Shown: positions 28,312 through 36,597 of the stretch, in pieces | How positions within the stretch are numbered: position 1 is the first letter of the stretch | Layout of the letters: every line of letters begins with the position of its first letter | IMG/VR virus record: IMGVR_UViG_3300020477_000025 | Coordinates: 1-58,346 of that record | Origin: a virus | Strand: one strand, 5' to 3' | Length of the DNA stretch: 58,346 nucleotides | Translations under genes and position numbers: made by a program | Notes under the pieces: model-generated | What the model was told of the DNA's origin: nothing | The model's input: the letters and a program-made list of their open reading frames with translations, nothing else | Databases searched by the model: none

Positions 28312-28738
28312 TGTATTTTTAACATTTTTAATTGTCCTTATCCCTGTCAACTCTTATTCTAATCCAAAGGTGGCAGAGATTAAACAGGGCCAGAAGGCGC
28401 CCTACAATGGCATTCTTTACAATTATGAAGCGAATGCAGTGTTGTTAGCTTCCAAAGAAAAAGGCCAGCTAGAATGTTCTCTTCAACTGAAGCACAGCGC
28501 AGCCAAGGAAAAGGCAAAATGTGATATGCTAACGTCCACCGTCAAGGCATCGCTGGATGCCACTGAAAAGAAGTACGGTGCAATTTTAAAAATCAAAAAT
28601 AATCAAATTAATCATCTTGAGAAGATAACACTTAATCAACCCAACTCACACAATCACTGGTGGTTTGCTGGTGGATTTGTGGGCGGCGTTGCTTTGTCTT
28701 TAGGAATCTTTTATGTGGCGGTACAGACAGCGAAATGA
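28295..28738 (+). CDS. Signal-peptide protein with C-terminal membrane span (lysis cassette)
   Basis: 147 aa, overlapping the 3' end of the Rz-like gene by 17 bases. Residues 1-22 form a signal peptide or anchor (RLISVFLTFLIVLIPVNSYS) without a lipobox Cys, so it is not a standard outer-membrane lipoprotein o-spanin. The middle (residues 30-110) contains KQGQKAPYNGILYNYEANA, two Cys and a helical Lys-rich segment. Residues about 124-143 are a second hydrophobic span (WWFAGGFVGGVALSLGIFYV). This architecture is common next to phage lysis genes, but its biochemical role is not known. Spanin partner or holin/antiholin-type membrane protein are possibilities. Confidence 0.6.
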   Translation: MIRLISVFLTFLIVLIPVNSYSNPKVAEIKQGQKAPYNGILYNYEANAVLLASKEKGQLECSLQLKHSAAKEKAKCDMLTSTVKASLDATEKKYGAILKIKNNQINHLEKITLNQPNSHNHWWFAGGFVGGVALSLGIFYVAVQTAK

Positions 28739-29127
28739 AAGAAAAAGATTGGGATTATATAGCCAGCCTAGAGAAGGCAATTGCTAAAAAATATGGTGAC
28801 GTTGCGATTAAAAATCCCGCCTCCAATTGGGATCAGGAAAAGGAAGAAGAGTACTTAAAACAGATTAAAGAAATGCGAGAGCAAGAGTCGGTCAAAGAAT
28901 CATCTAAAGAGATGGTTGCTACCGGCGGTTTTTTTACCAGCAAGAAACTAATTAATAGAGAAACGAATAGACAATGCCCTTTGTGTGGAATATATTCTTT
29001 TCGCAGCAGAGATGAACTTTATATGAATAAGTTTAAATGCTGCTACAAATGCTATATAAAGCATTTTGAAGGAATTGAGCATGTGTGGGAAAACAAATGG
29101 AAGAGGATAAAATCAAATGTCAAATGA
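28735..29127 (+). CDS. Zinc-ribbon-like small protein, 130 aa
   Basis: The start at 28735 overlaps the preceding stop (ATGA); a longer in-frame version starting at 28660 would overlap the upstream gene by 79 bases and is less likely. The N-terminal half is charged and helical. The C-terminal part has CPLCGIYSF and CCYKCYIKHF, two Cys pairs about 25 residues apart, as in zinc ribbons. A small regulatory or packaging-associated DNA-binding protein is possible. It lies two genes upstream of the terminase, where small terminase subunits are often found, but it does not resemble T4 gp16. Function not assigned. Confidence 0.6.
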   Translation: MKEKDWDYIASLEKAIAKKYGDVAIKNPASNWDQEKEEEYLKQIKEMREQESVKESSKEMVATGGFFTSKKLINRETNRQCPLCGIYSFRSRDELYMNKFKCCYKCYIKHFEGIEHVWENKWKRIKSNVK

Positions 29128-29752
29128 ACTTTACAGCGTAATACAGGGAATTTCTCAAGCGTTATCAAAAAATTATGATGGCGCTTATGAAGAGGACGGC
29201 ATGATGGATTATCATGACGGCGCCGAAAGAGATTTAGTTAAAATTGGCTTGAATAAAGAAAAGGTCGGCAATATTAATATTGATACTCGCGGTGGCTCCA
29301 TGGACGGTTTTGGGTGCCAATTTCACGGAAATCATTTAATTATTAAATATCATGGTGAAGTTAATATGAAAGACCTTCATCGGAATGGGCCCAAAAATTT
29401 TGAGGATGAAATTGAACAAACATTCGCTGACATTATTAAGTTTATAAAAAAAGAATATAAGAAAAACACAGGAAAGGCGCTTAAGCTAACCTCTGCCGGC
29501 GATGCAAAATCATTAATTCAGCGTATGTCAAATATTAGAAATTGGGTACAGTCGAGCAAACGATATAAAATTGATGGTCTAGAGGCCAACGAAGTGGAAG
29601 ATAACGAAGAAAGAGGCTCGGACTATCGCAAGGCTAATGGCGTTGAGGATGCAATTAAAAAATTCTTATCGCTCTCTTCGAAACAAAATCCGAAAAATAG
29701 ATTTAAAAAGAATCCACCGCGCCCCGGCCCGGGCGAAGTTGATAAGGGGTGA
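29117..29752 (+). CDS. Hypothetical protein upstream of terminase, 211 aa
   Basis: It overlaps the previous gene by 11 bases and ends 11 bases before the terminase gene. The first 130 residues look like a compact alpha/beta domain with conserved-looking Gly/His/Asp positions (NIDTRGGSMDGFGCQFHG, HLIIKYHGEVNMKDLH). The C-terminus is Lys/Pro-rich and disordered (RFKKNPPRPGPGEVDKG). No family recognised. Position directly before terL makes a packaging-related or virion-associated role possible, but there is no small-terminase signature. Confidence 0.6.
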   Translation: MSNELYSVIQGISQALSKNYDGAYEEDGMMDYHDGAERDLVKIGLNKEKVGNINIDTRGGSMDGFGCQFHGNHLIIKYHGEVNMKDLHRNGPKNFEDEIEQTFADIIKFIKKEYKKNTGKALKLTSAGDAKSLIQRMSNIRNWVQSSKRYKIDGLEANEVEDNEERGSDYRKANGVEDAIKKFLSLSSKQNPKNRFKKNPPRPGPGEVDKG

Positions 29753-29763
29753 TAAAAAGTTGA

Positions 29764-31353
29764 ATGGCAAAAACATATCAATTAACAAAATCCGACATCA
29801 AGAAAGAGCTTATCAAGTGCGGTAAAGATCCAGTTTATTTTATTAATAATTATGTTAGGATAGCCCACCCTATGAGGGGGCTGATTCCCTTTGGTTTATA
29901 CCCTTTTCAAGAAGAAGTGGTAAAAGATTTTACTGATCATCGTTATAATATTATTCTCAAAGCAAGGCAGTTAGGCATATCAACAACAATTTCTGCTTAT
30001 ATTACTTGGCTTATGCTATTTCACAGAAGTAAAAATGTTGTTGTTATGGCGACAAAGTTAAGTACTGCAGCCAATCTTGTTAAAAAAACAAAGTTGGCGA
30101 TGAAATCTTTACCAGATTGGATGATGATTTCTAAGATTATTATTGATAATAGAAATTCTTTTAAGTTGGATAACGAAAGTGAAGTGAAGGCAATTTCAAC
30201 TTCGGGTGACGCTGGTCGTTCTGAGGCACTTTCTTTATTGGTTATCGACGAAGCTGCAATTATTGAAGGGCTAGATACTTTGTGGGCCGGCCTATTACCT
30301 ACGTTGTCTACTGGCGGCGATTGTATTATTGCTTCAACGCCAAAGGGTGTTGGAAACATGTTTCATAAGCTGTACAGCGAGGCAGAACAAGAGTTAAACG
30401 ACTTTAATGATATATGTCTACCATGGGATGTGCATCCCGAAAGGGATCGCGAATGGTTTGAGAAAGAATGTCGTAATATGTCAAAGCGCGAAGTTGCACA
30501 AGAACTGCAGTGCAATTTTAATATGTCGGGCGAAACGCTAATAGCTGGCGAGGATTTAGAAAAAATTAATACTGCGCTCCTTGAGCCAATGTATAAAACA
30601 GGCTTCGATCGAAATTTATGGATATGGGAAAAATTCGACGCGTCCAAGAAATATTTTTTGGTAGCAGACGTTGCCCGGGGCGATGGCCAAGATAGTTCAA
30701 CTTTTCATATTTTTAATACAGAAACAATGGAGCATGTTGCAGAGTATAAAGGCAAACTACCAATTGACATGTTCGCCCCTTTGATTTTTGAAACTAGTAA
30801 AGAATATGGCTTTTGTTTGACAGTTGTAGAAAATAATTCAATAGGGATGTCTGTTTTGGACAAATTAATAGATATGAACCATCCAAACCTTTATTATTCC
30901 AGAAAGGGAAGCCACGAGCACGTTGATCAATATTTAGCAGAACAACAAAAAACAGTTGCACCGGGATTTACTACGACAGTTAAAACGCGACCACTGGTTA
31001 TTGCCAAGCTTGAGGAACTAATTAGAAATGGAGCTATAAAAATAAAGTCAAATAGATTATATAATGAATTTAAGACATTTGTTTGGAACAACGGCAAGGC
31101 GCAGGCCATGCGCGGCTATAATGACGATTTGGTAATGGCTTGCGCAATTGCCTGTTGGATCCGCGACACGGCGTTGACGACTAACAAACAAGAGGTTGCA
31201 TATAAAAGGGCTATGTTAAATTGTTTATTCAAGACGCAGAAATCTATTAAAACAACTGTTGAAGGCATGAATGGACACAATAAAAATAAACATGTTAGGC
31301 CAGATCCAAAAAATGTGGTTCTGAACATTGGAAAGCCCTTTTTTGTAAGGTAA
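29764..31353 (+). CDS. terL: Terminase large subunit (T4 gp17-like packaging ATPase/nuclease)
   Basis: 529 aa. The N-terminal ATPase has an adenine-binding YPFQEEVV, a variant Walker A ARQLGIST (residues 67-74), Walker B VIDEA with Asp162/Glu163, and a coupling motif ASTPKGVGNMFH. The C-terminal RNase H-like nuclease has Asp302 in VADVARGD, Glu356 in VVENN and Asp454/Asp455 in YNDD. This motor docks on the portal, translocates DNA into the prohead and cuts the concatemer at headful. Length is slightly under T4 gp17 (610 aa). It is followed seven bases later by the portal gene, the usual order. Confidence 0.95.
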   Translation: MAKTYQLTKSDIKKELIKCGKDPVYFINNYVRIAHPMRGLIPFGLYPFQEEVVKDFTDHRYNIILKARQLGISTTISAYITWLMLFHRSKNVVVMATKLSTAANLVKKTKLAMKSLPDWMMISKIIIDNRNSFKLDNESEVKAISTSGDAGRSEALSLLVIDEAAIIEGLDTLWAGLLPTLSTGGDCIIASTPKGVGNMFHKLYSEAEQELNDFNDICLPWDVHPERDREWFEKECRNMSKREVAQELQCNFNMSGETLIAGEDLEKINTALLEPMYKTGFDRNLWIWEKFDASKKYFLVADVARGDGQDSSTFHIFNTETMEHVAEYKGKLPIDMFAPLIFETSKEYGFCLTVVENNSIGMSVLDKLIDMNHPNLYYSRKGSHEHVDQYLAEQQKTVAPGFTTTVKTRPLVIAKLEELIRNGAIKIKSNRLYNEFKTFVWNNGKAQAMRGYNDDLVMACAIACWIRDTALTTNKQEVAYKRAMLNCLFKTQKSIKTTVEGMNGHNKNKHVRPDPKNVVLNIGKPFFVR

Positions 31354-31359
31354 AAAATA

Positions 31360-33468
31360 ATGGCGTACAGAAATTTAAGAAACAATAGAAGAAATCATGG
31401 AAACAATCCTGATAACCCAAACTCAACTTTGTTTAAAAAGTTGACGAGGTTATTTTCGGGACCAATTATTAATTACCGGCAACAGCACGCCAGAAAGCTA
31501 AGAAGGCACAAGCTGGATAAATATGCTTCTACCTTTAAAAGTGCCAGCGGCCAACAGTTTAAGAAAAAAACATATAACCCATATGACCATGTTATGACAG
31601 GGATGATGAAGCAGCAGCATCGTTCTGAGCGATATGGTGATTTCGATCAGATGGAGTTCACCCCGGAGCTAGCCTCTGCTATGGATATATATGCTGATGA
31701 AATTACCACACACACTCAGTTTAGTAAAGTTTTAAAGATCGAGTGCCCCAACGAAGAAATCAAAAATATTTTAGAAACTTTATATTACCAAGTGTTAAAT
31801 ATTGAATTCAATCTTTTTGGTTGGGCTAGAACTTTATGTAAGTATGGGGACTTCTTTCTTTATTTAGATATTGATGATAAAATTGGCATTAAGAGCGCCA
31901 TTGGCTTACCATCTGCCGAAATAGAGAGGATGGAAGGCGAAGACCCAACCAATCCAAACTATGTTCAGTTTCAATGGAATTCTGCTGCAATGACGTTGGA
32001 AAATTGGCAAGTTGCTCACTTTAGGGTACTTGGAAATGATAAATATGCACCATATGGCACCAGCGTACTTGATCCGGCGCGGAGGATTTGGAGGCAAATG
32101 ACTCTATTGGAGGACGCGATGATGGCTTATCGAATCGTTCGCGCTCCTGACCGCCGCGTCTTCTATATTGATGTTGGTGGAATTCCCCCCGAGGAAGTTG
32201 AACAGTTTGTTGAAAAAGCAATGACACAGATGAGAAGGCACAATGTTGTCGACGCTAGCACCGGAAAGGTAGACTTAAGATATAACCCTGCTTCCATAGA
32301 AGAGGACTTTTGGATCCCAGTTCGCGGCGGAACCAGCGGAACAAAGATAGAGAACCTTGGCGGCCAGCAGAGAACTGGTGATATTGATGATGTTAAATAT
32401 TTAAGAGACAAATTGTTTGCAGCAATTAAAATTCCAATGTCTTACCTGATTCGCGGCGAGGGCGGCGAGGAAGACAAGACTTCGCTGGCGCAAAAAGATA
32501 TACGCTTTGCAAGAACTATTCAAAGATTACAACGCTCGATAATATCTGAATTAGAAAAAATTGCGATTGTTCACCTTTATACTCTTGGGTATAAAGGACA
32601 CGATTTAGTTTCTTTTAAGCTACACCTACACAATCCTTCAAAAATTGCTGAACTACAAGAAATCGAACATTGGACACAGAAACTCAATGTTGTTGCCGCG
32701 GCCACAGAACAAATCTTCAGCAGAAGGTGGGTAGCACAAAATATTTTAAATATTTCAGACGAAGAGTTTGTACGCTGCCAAAGAGAGCGATTCTATGACA
32801 AAAAAGTTGATCAAATGATTGAAAAAGCAGCAGAAGCTGTAGCTGGTTCTGCCGGGGCACTGAGTGCAGCATCTGAGATGGGTGGAGTCCAAGCGGCCAC
32901 TGGCATAACTGCAAAAGATGACGCTGAAGCCGAAGAGGGCCTTGAGGGTGGAGAAGCCGACTTAGGCGGCGAAGCTGGCCTCGCCGGCCTAGGCGCTGAA
33001 GCACCCGGTGAAACCCCCGGTGCTGCCCCGGCTGAAGTTACACCACCCGCCGGCGGCGAAGAGGAGGGCGTACTTATGGCAGCACCCGCTGCTGCCGCGG
33101 CAACGCCACCACCCGGTAAAAGAGATGATGGTGATTCATGGATTAGAGTTTCTAAAAAAGATATAATGGGTCAAAAGCACACAACAACACCCAGAGCCAA
33201 AGGCAAGTGGCATAAACCGGTGTCCGTAGATCAAAGGCGATCAGCCGCAAGAAGAAAAAATATGATGGCTCAGGCCGGCCCTGCGCAGTTTGGAAGGCGC
33301 GGCATTGGTGTGGATGTTTTTGATCGACTAGCTCGCGGTATTGTTTCAGAAAACGAGTCTAATTACATTGATGATAAAGTTGAAGAAGAGCTTTTTCAAA
33401 CCAATGCAGAAGTAAAAATGTTAATAGAAAGTCTGGAGAAGAAAGCTAATGAAACTCAAACACAATAA
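31360..33468 (+). CDS. Portal protein (T4 gp20-like)
   Basis: 702 aa (T4 gp20 has 524). Residues 1-480 or so carry the gp20-type body, including PELASAMDIYADEITTH near residue 105, YGTSVLDPARRIW, YRIVRAPDRRVFYIDVG near residue 255, and the channel region IKIPMSYLIRGEG followed by KTSLAQKDIRFARTIQRLQR. The portal is the dodecameric ring at one capsid vertex through which TerL pumps DNA. The C-terminal 200 residues are an Ala/Gly/Pro/Glu-rich low-complexity extension followed by a basic patch and an acidic coil. The next gene overlaps its end by 20 bases. Confidence 0.93.
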   Translation: MAYRNLRNNRRNHGNNPDNPNSTLFKKLTRLFSGPIINYRQQHARKLRRHKLDKYASTFKSASGQQFKKKTYNPYDHVMTGMMKQQHRSERYGDFDQMEFTPELASAMDIYADEITTHTQFSKVLKIECPNEEIKNILETLYYQVLNIEFNLFGWARTLCKYGDFFLYLDIDDKIGIKSAIGLPSAEIERMEGEDPTNPNYVQFQWNSAAMTLENWQVAHFRVLGNDKYAPYGTSVLDPARRIWRQMTLLEDAMMAYRIVRAPDRRVFYIDVGGIPPEEVEQFVEKAMTQMRRHNVVDASTGKVDLRYNPASIEEDFWIPVRGGTSGTKIENLGGQQRTGDIDDVKYLRDKLFAAIKIPMSYLIRGEGGEEDKTSLAQKDIRFARTIQRLQRSIISELEKIAIVHLYTLGYKGHDLVSFKLHLHNPSKIAELQEIEHWTQKLNVVAAATEQIFSRRWVAQNILNISDEEFVRCQRERFYDKKVDQMIEKAAEAVAGSAGALSAASEMGGVQAATGITAKDDAEAEEGLEGGEADLGGEAGLAGLGAEAPGETPGAAPAEVTPPAGGEEEGVLMAAPAAAAATPPPGKRDDGDSWIRVSKKDIMGQKHTTTPRAKGKWHKPVSVDQRRSAARRKNMMAQAGPAQFGRRGIGVDVFDRLARGIVSENESNYIDDKVEEELFQTNAEVKMLIESLEKKANETQTQ

Positions 33469-34279
33469 AAGAAGAAATACAGCGTTTTTGTACGAAGTGC
33501 TTGTTAAGGAATTGACGAGAGCAACAATACAAAGTGACAAAAAGAAAAAGCAAATTATTGTACAGACTCTTAAAGAATTTTTTAATAAAAATTCTATTTT
33601 AGGCAAAGAACTTGAAATTTATAAAGTGCTAAACGAGACTTTTTCACTTAGAGAAAGAGACGCAGAAAAACTATTATCTGAAGTGAAGAGGATGTATAAG
33701 AGCACACTTAATCCCGAAGGGATTTATTCTGCGCAGTCCAAACTCATTTCTAAAATTAATAAAGATATTTCAATAAATGCTTTTTCAAATTTTGTACCAA
33801 ACTATAAAAGCTTGGCGAGCATATTTCAAATTTTTAATGAAAACACACCAGTTAAAAGCAAAATTTTGATGGAGAGGCGAATAATAAAAAGGATGTCGTC
33901 AAGAAAGCACGAGGTAGAAAGGGAAAATAGACAAGTATCAAACACAACTGTGAAAATTTTTGCCAAAAAATTCAATGATGTATATGGTGATTTGTTGAGC
34001 GAACAAAAAGAATTGTTATCTAAGTTTGTTTCTTCCGTTGGTGATAATGGTTTAGAATTAAAAATGTTTTTAAATGAAGAAATAGCTAGACTTAAAAAAG
34101 AAATAGCAGAATCACTTGGAACAGAAGAAATAAAAAAAGATTCAGAAATGCTAGCGAAAACAAAAAATGTATTAAAGCTTTTAAACAATTTTAAGGGACA
34201 ACATATAACGGAGAGCGTTCTTGCAAGGGTGCTAAAAATACAGAAACTAGCCAACGAGTTTAAATTAAATGAAAAATAA
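33449..34279 (+). CDS. Lys/Glu-rich helical protein, head module, 276 aa
   Basis: It starts inside the portal gene end (20-base overlap) behind GGAGAAG. It is nearly all alpha-helical, highly charged and basic (KHNKRRNTAFLYEVLVKEL at the N-terminus, several KK and RR pairs later), with no Cys and no membrane segment. No enzyme motif. Similar-looking helical proteins between portal and prohead protease are usually prohead core or assembly proteins, so that role is inferred from location. The next gene overlaps by 11 bases, indicating coupled translation. Confidence 0.65.
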   Translation: MKLKHNKRRNTAFLYEVLVKELTRATIQSDKKKKQIIVQTLKEFFNKNSILGKELEIYKVLNETFSLRERDAEKLLSEVKRMYKSTLNPEGIYSAQSKLISKINKDISINAFSNFVPNYKSLASIFQIFNENTPVKSKILMERRIIKRMSSRKHEVERENRQVSNTTVKIFAKKFNDVYGDLLSEQKELLSKFVSSVGDNGLELKMFLNEEIARLKKEIAESLGTEEIKKDSEMLAKTKNVLKLLNNFKGQHITESVLARVLKIQKLANEFKLNEK

Positions 34280-34931
34280 ACAAAAAGTAAAACAACTTGT
34301 AGACGAGCAAATAAGAGTTGTCGTTAGTAGTTTAGAACCCGAAAGGGGGCCAATACGTGTTCGTGTTGCCAGCCCACCACCACCGGACCCGCCGCTTAAA
34401 TTGAAGGTCGGATTAGATCCGGATGCTGAAATTAAATTAAAAATTAGAGAACCAATCAAGGTATACCTTAAAATTCGCAGCACGCTCGGTGGCGATTACA
34501 TGATTTTCGATCACCCACTTTATGATATCGCAATCATGCCGGGTAAAAATAAAATTGTTACTTTCGTTCGCGACGATGCGCATTTTAATCCCTATCCGTC
34601 ACAAAATAAGTTTTTTAATTTTTTGCGGTTTAAGGGTATAATAATGCCAGACACTGTACAGGCTGGAAATGTATACGGTTCGCTAGAGGCGATGTATCCC
34701 GTTAATGATAAAGTAGATACTGTTGAGGTTATTTTGTTGGCAATTCATGATTTTCTAAAGAAAGAAACCCCAGAAATAATGGCTGCACTTGATTATGAAA
34801 TAAATGTGGAAGATACATATACAGACCCAGATGAGGAAGACGCAACTGAGCTTGGCGAAGTACCTCACGAAGACAAAAAGGGAAGTATTGACCCCAACTA
34901 CAAGAATTATCAGATAATTTATAGGATTTAG
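34269..34931 (+). CDS. Hypothetical protein with proline-rich N-terminus, 220 aa
   Basis: Not recognised. Residues 1-15 are basic, then a proline stretch (ASPPPPDPPLKLKVGL) leads into a probably beta-rich domain (KVYLKIRSTLGGDYMIFDH, then NKIVTFVRDDAHF). The last 40 residues are acidic (TDPDEEDATELGEV). It starts in an 11-base overlap with the gene before it and is in the head module, so a minor head or assembly protein is inferred. No signal peptide or membrane segment. Confidence 0.6.
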   Translation: MKNKQKVKQLVDEQIRVVVSSLEPERGPIRVRVASPPPPDPPLKLKVGLDPDAEIKLKIREPIKVYLKIRSTLGGDYMIFDHPLYDIAIMPGKNKIVTFVRDDAHFNPYPSQNKFFNFLRFKGIIMPDTVQAGNVYGSLEAMYPVNDKVDTVEVILLAIHDFLKKETPEIMAALDYEINVEDTYTDPDEEDATELGEVPHEDKKGSIDPNYKNYQIIYRI

Positions 34932-34939
34932 GAGATTTT

Positions 34940-35236
34940 ATGGATATACTTTGGTTCATTTTATCCGCCTACGGCTTAACACAAATTTTAGTTTATGGTT
35001 CGATTTTTAAAAAAATAAGACCAGAAAAGGGTTTTTTTGGGGAACTGTTCCATTGCCCAATGTGTTTGGGCTTTTGGGTGGGCGTATTTCTTTACGGAAT
35101 TTCTTTTTACACAGAACTATTTACATTTGAGCTTAATTTGACAAACCCACTTATTTTGGGTAGTTTAAGTTCTGGTACATCATACGCTTTAAGTATGTTA
35201 TTTGGAGATGAGGGAATCAATGTTAAAAGGAATTAA
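34940..35236 (+). CDS. DUF1360-like small membrane protein
   Basis: 98 aa, behind TTAGGAG at ideal spacing. Hydrophobic N-terminal segment (ILWFILSAYGLTQILVYG), then the sequence HCPMCLGFWVGVFLYG, which is the hallmark of the DUF1360 family found in phages and bacteria. A C-terminal hydrophobic stretch (PLILGSLSSGTSYALSMLFG) follows. Two to three membrane passes are likely, with a CxxC motif at the membrane face that may bind metal or form a disulfide. Function of the family is unknown. It sits oddly inside a head-assembly module. Confidence 0.75.
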   Translation: MDILWFILSAYGLTQILVYGSIFKKIRPEKGFFGELFHCPMCLGFWVGVFLYGISFYTELFTFELNLTNPLILGSLSSGTSYALSMLFGDEGINVKRN

Positions 35237-35330
35237 TATTTTTGTTGATAATCATTGGATGCTACAACCACCTCGGCTTTGTAAAGGCGGATGCTGTATC
35301 ATGCGGGTAACGCCCGCAGGAATTAAATAA
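35220..35330 (+). CDS. Small ORF, 36 aa, with CKGGCC motif
   Basis: ATG at 35220 lies 17 bases inside the DUF1360-like gene, with GAGATGAGGGA just upstream as ribosome site. The frame runs to TAA at 35328-35330, directly abutting the ATG at 35331. The product has a hydrophobic/Trp N-terminal part, the Cys cluster LCKGGCCIM, and a short tail. Perfect tiling between neighbours in a genome with almost no spacers supports a real gene. Function unknown; the Cys cluster may pair with the CxxC of the adjacent membrane protein (speculative). Confidence 0.5.
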   Translation: MLKGINIFVDNHWMLQPPRLCKGGCCIMRVTPAGIK

Positions 35331-35540
35331 ATGAAGATAACTGTTAAAAAATTAAAACAAATTATTAAAGAAGAGATGGTCGCAGTGGGGGATCTTAACG
35401 TTACTATCGATTCCGCCACTGCCAGAAAATCTGTTGAAGATATTGATGCAGAGACTATAAAAGCAGCTATTTTGAAAATGGCTGACGACGACCTGATTTC
35501 TCAACTGGCCATTAAGTTACAAGGTATTAAATCACAATGA
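35331..35540 (+). CDS. Small protein with LKxIIxEE N-terminal motif, 69 aa
   Basis: It starts directly after the 36-aa frame, with AGGAA upstream, and its stop overlaps the protease start (ATGA). The N-terminus MKITVKKLKQIIKEEM is almost the same as that of the 244-aa protein at 26859. It ends in I-K-E, a match to the (I/L)-x-E rule of T4-type prohead proteases. The remaining 53 residues are acidic and helical. Encoded immediately before the protease, it is a candidate prohead core or internal protein, comparable in position to the small core proteins near T4 gene 21. Confidence 0.65.
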   Translation: MKITVKKLKQIIKEEMVAVGDLNVTIDSATARKSVEDIDAETIKAAILKMADDDLISQLAIKLQGIKSQ

Positions 35541-36160
35541 ATAAACAAGTGCTCTTACAGGAATATTATGCTTTATGCGAAGGCGGCGTTTGCCAAGATC
35601 TTCTCACTGAGCGTGAAAAGCAGGAAATGCGTGATGGTACCGCCCTTTATTTGACTGGTATTATGCAAAGGGCTGATGCAAAAAATGGCAATGGTAGAGT
35701 TTACTCTTTAGATATCTTAAAACGAGAAGCAAAAAATTATATGAAACTCATTAGGGAAAATAGAGCCTTGGGAGAGTTGGATCATCCAGAAAGCTCTATT
35801 GTAAATTTGCAAAACTGTTCTCATCTTGTAACTGAGCTTTGGTTTAACGGCGACGACATGATGGGTAAAATTAAAGCCTTGAGCACACCATCTGGTGAAA
35901 TTTTGAAATCTTTGGTAAAGAGCGGGGTACAAGTTGGAATATCATCAAGAGGGCTGGGGTCTGTAGAGGAAAGAGGCGGCCATACATACGTTCAAGATGA
36001 TTTTCAGCTTATTTGTTTTGATATTGTTGCCGACCCTTCAACCAAGGGTGCGTTTATGAAGCCGACTGCAACTATGAAAGAAAGTAAAGAATTTATGAAA
36101 CGTATTTTTACAAAAGCAGACCGTGTTAATCGTATTTTAAATGATATTTTAGAGGATTGA
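35537..36160 (+). CDS. Prohead core protease (T4 gp21-like serine peptidase)
   Basis: 207 aa, the same size class as T4 gp21 (212 aa). The diagnostic motifs are ALGELDHPES with His83 and VQVGISSRGLGS with Ser136/Ser137, followed by a beta region ending in DIVADPSTKGAF. The early GNGRVYSLDILKR segment is also typical. The enzyme matures the prohead by cutting scaffold, internal proteins and the capsid protein after (I/L)-x-E. It starts by ATGA overlap with the 69-aa gene and its stop overlaps the next ATG (TGATG), so three head genes are translationally coupled. Confidence 0.93.
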   Translation: MNKQVLLQEYYALCEGGVCQDLLTEREKQEMRDGTALYLTGIMQRADAKNGNGRVYSLDILKREAKNYMKLIRENRALGELDHPESSIVNLQNCSHLVTELWFNGDDMMGKIKALSTPSGEILKSLVKSGVQVGISSRGLGSVEERGGHTYVQDDFQLICFDIVADPSTKGAFMKPTATMKESKEFMKRIFTKADRVNRILNDILED

Positions 36161-36591
36161 TGATGAAGCGCAGCGAATTTAAAAATAAAATAAAACCCAT
36201 TATAGAAGAGTGTATTAAAGAAATACTTTTTGAGGAAGGCATCCTTTCTGGTATAATTGCTGAAGTGATAAGGGGCACAAAAAGTAACGTTGTTTACGAA
36301 TCTAGACATAATGAGGCAGAAATAAACAAAGAAAAAGAAAAAGTGACCGAAGAAAGAAAAGAAATTAAAAGAAAATCTAGCGAGTCAAGAAAAAAATTAT
36401 TGGATGCGATAGGAAAAGATGCTTTTAATGGTGTTAATCTTTTTGAGGGAACAGAACCAATGCGAGGCGGTGCTGCTAAGGACGGCGCTGCCCCGCAGTC
36501 GCCCTTGGCTAATATGGCCCCTAACGACCCGGGCATTGACATTTCAAATATTCCCGGCGTAAACGTCTGGAAACACCTAATTAAAGAGTAG
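36160..36591 (+). CDS. Head-module helical protein with IKPIIEE N-terminal motif, 143 aa
   Basis: Start at 36160 (or 36163, the next codon) overlaps the protease stop as TGATG. The N-terminus MKRSEFKNKIKPIIEE resembles the LKxIIxEE leader of the proteins at 22022, 26859 and 35331 and offers an I-x-E cleavage tripeptide. The middle is a Lys/Glu/Arg-rich helix (residues 45-85). The tail is Gly/Ala/Pro-rich, ending VNVWKHLIKE. No family recognised. A scaffold or internal core component is inferred from its place between protease and scaffold genes. Confidence 0.62.
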   Translation: MMKRSEFKNKIKPIIEECIKEILFEEGILSGIIAEVIRGTKSNVVYESRHNEAEINKEKEKVTEERKEIKRKSSESRKKLLDAIGKDAFNGVNLFEGTEPMRGGAAKDGAAPQSPLANMAPNDPGIDISNIPGVNVWKHLIKE

Positions 36592-36597
36592 TACGTT

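Noticed and set aside
29637-29825. 62-codon + strand frame bridging into the terminase gene
   Set aside because: It overlaps two well-supported genes in a different frame and is rich in Lys/Arg from AT-rich composition only.
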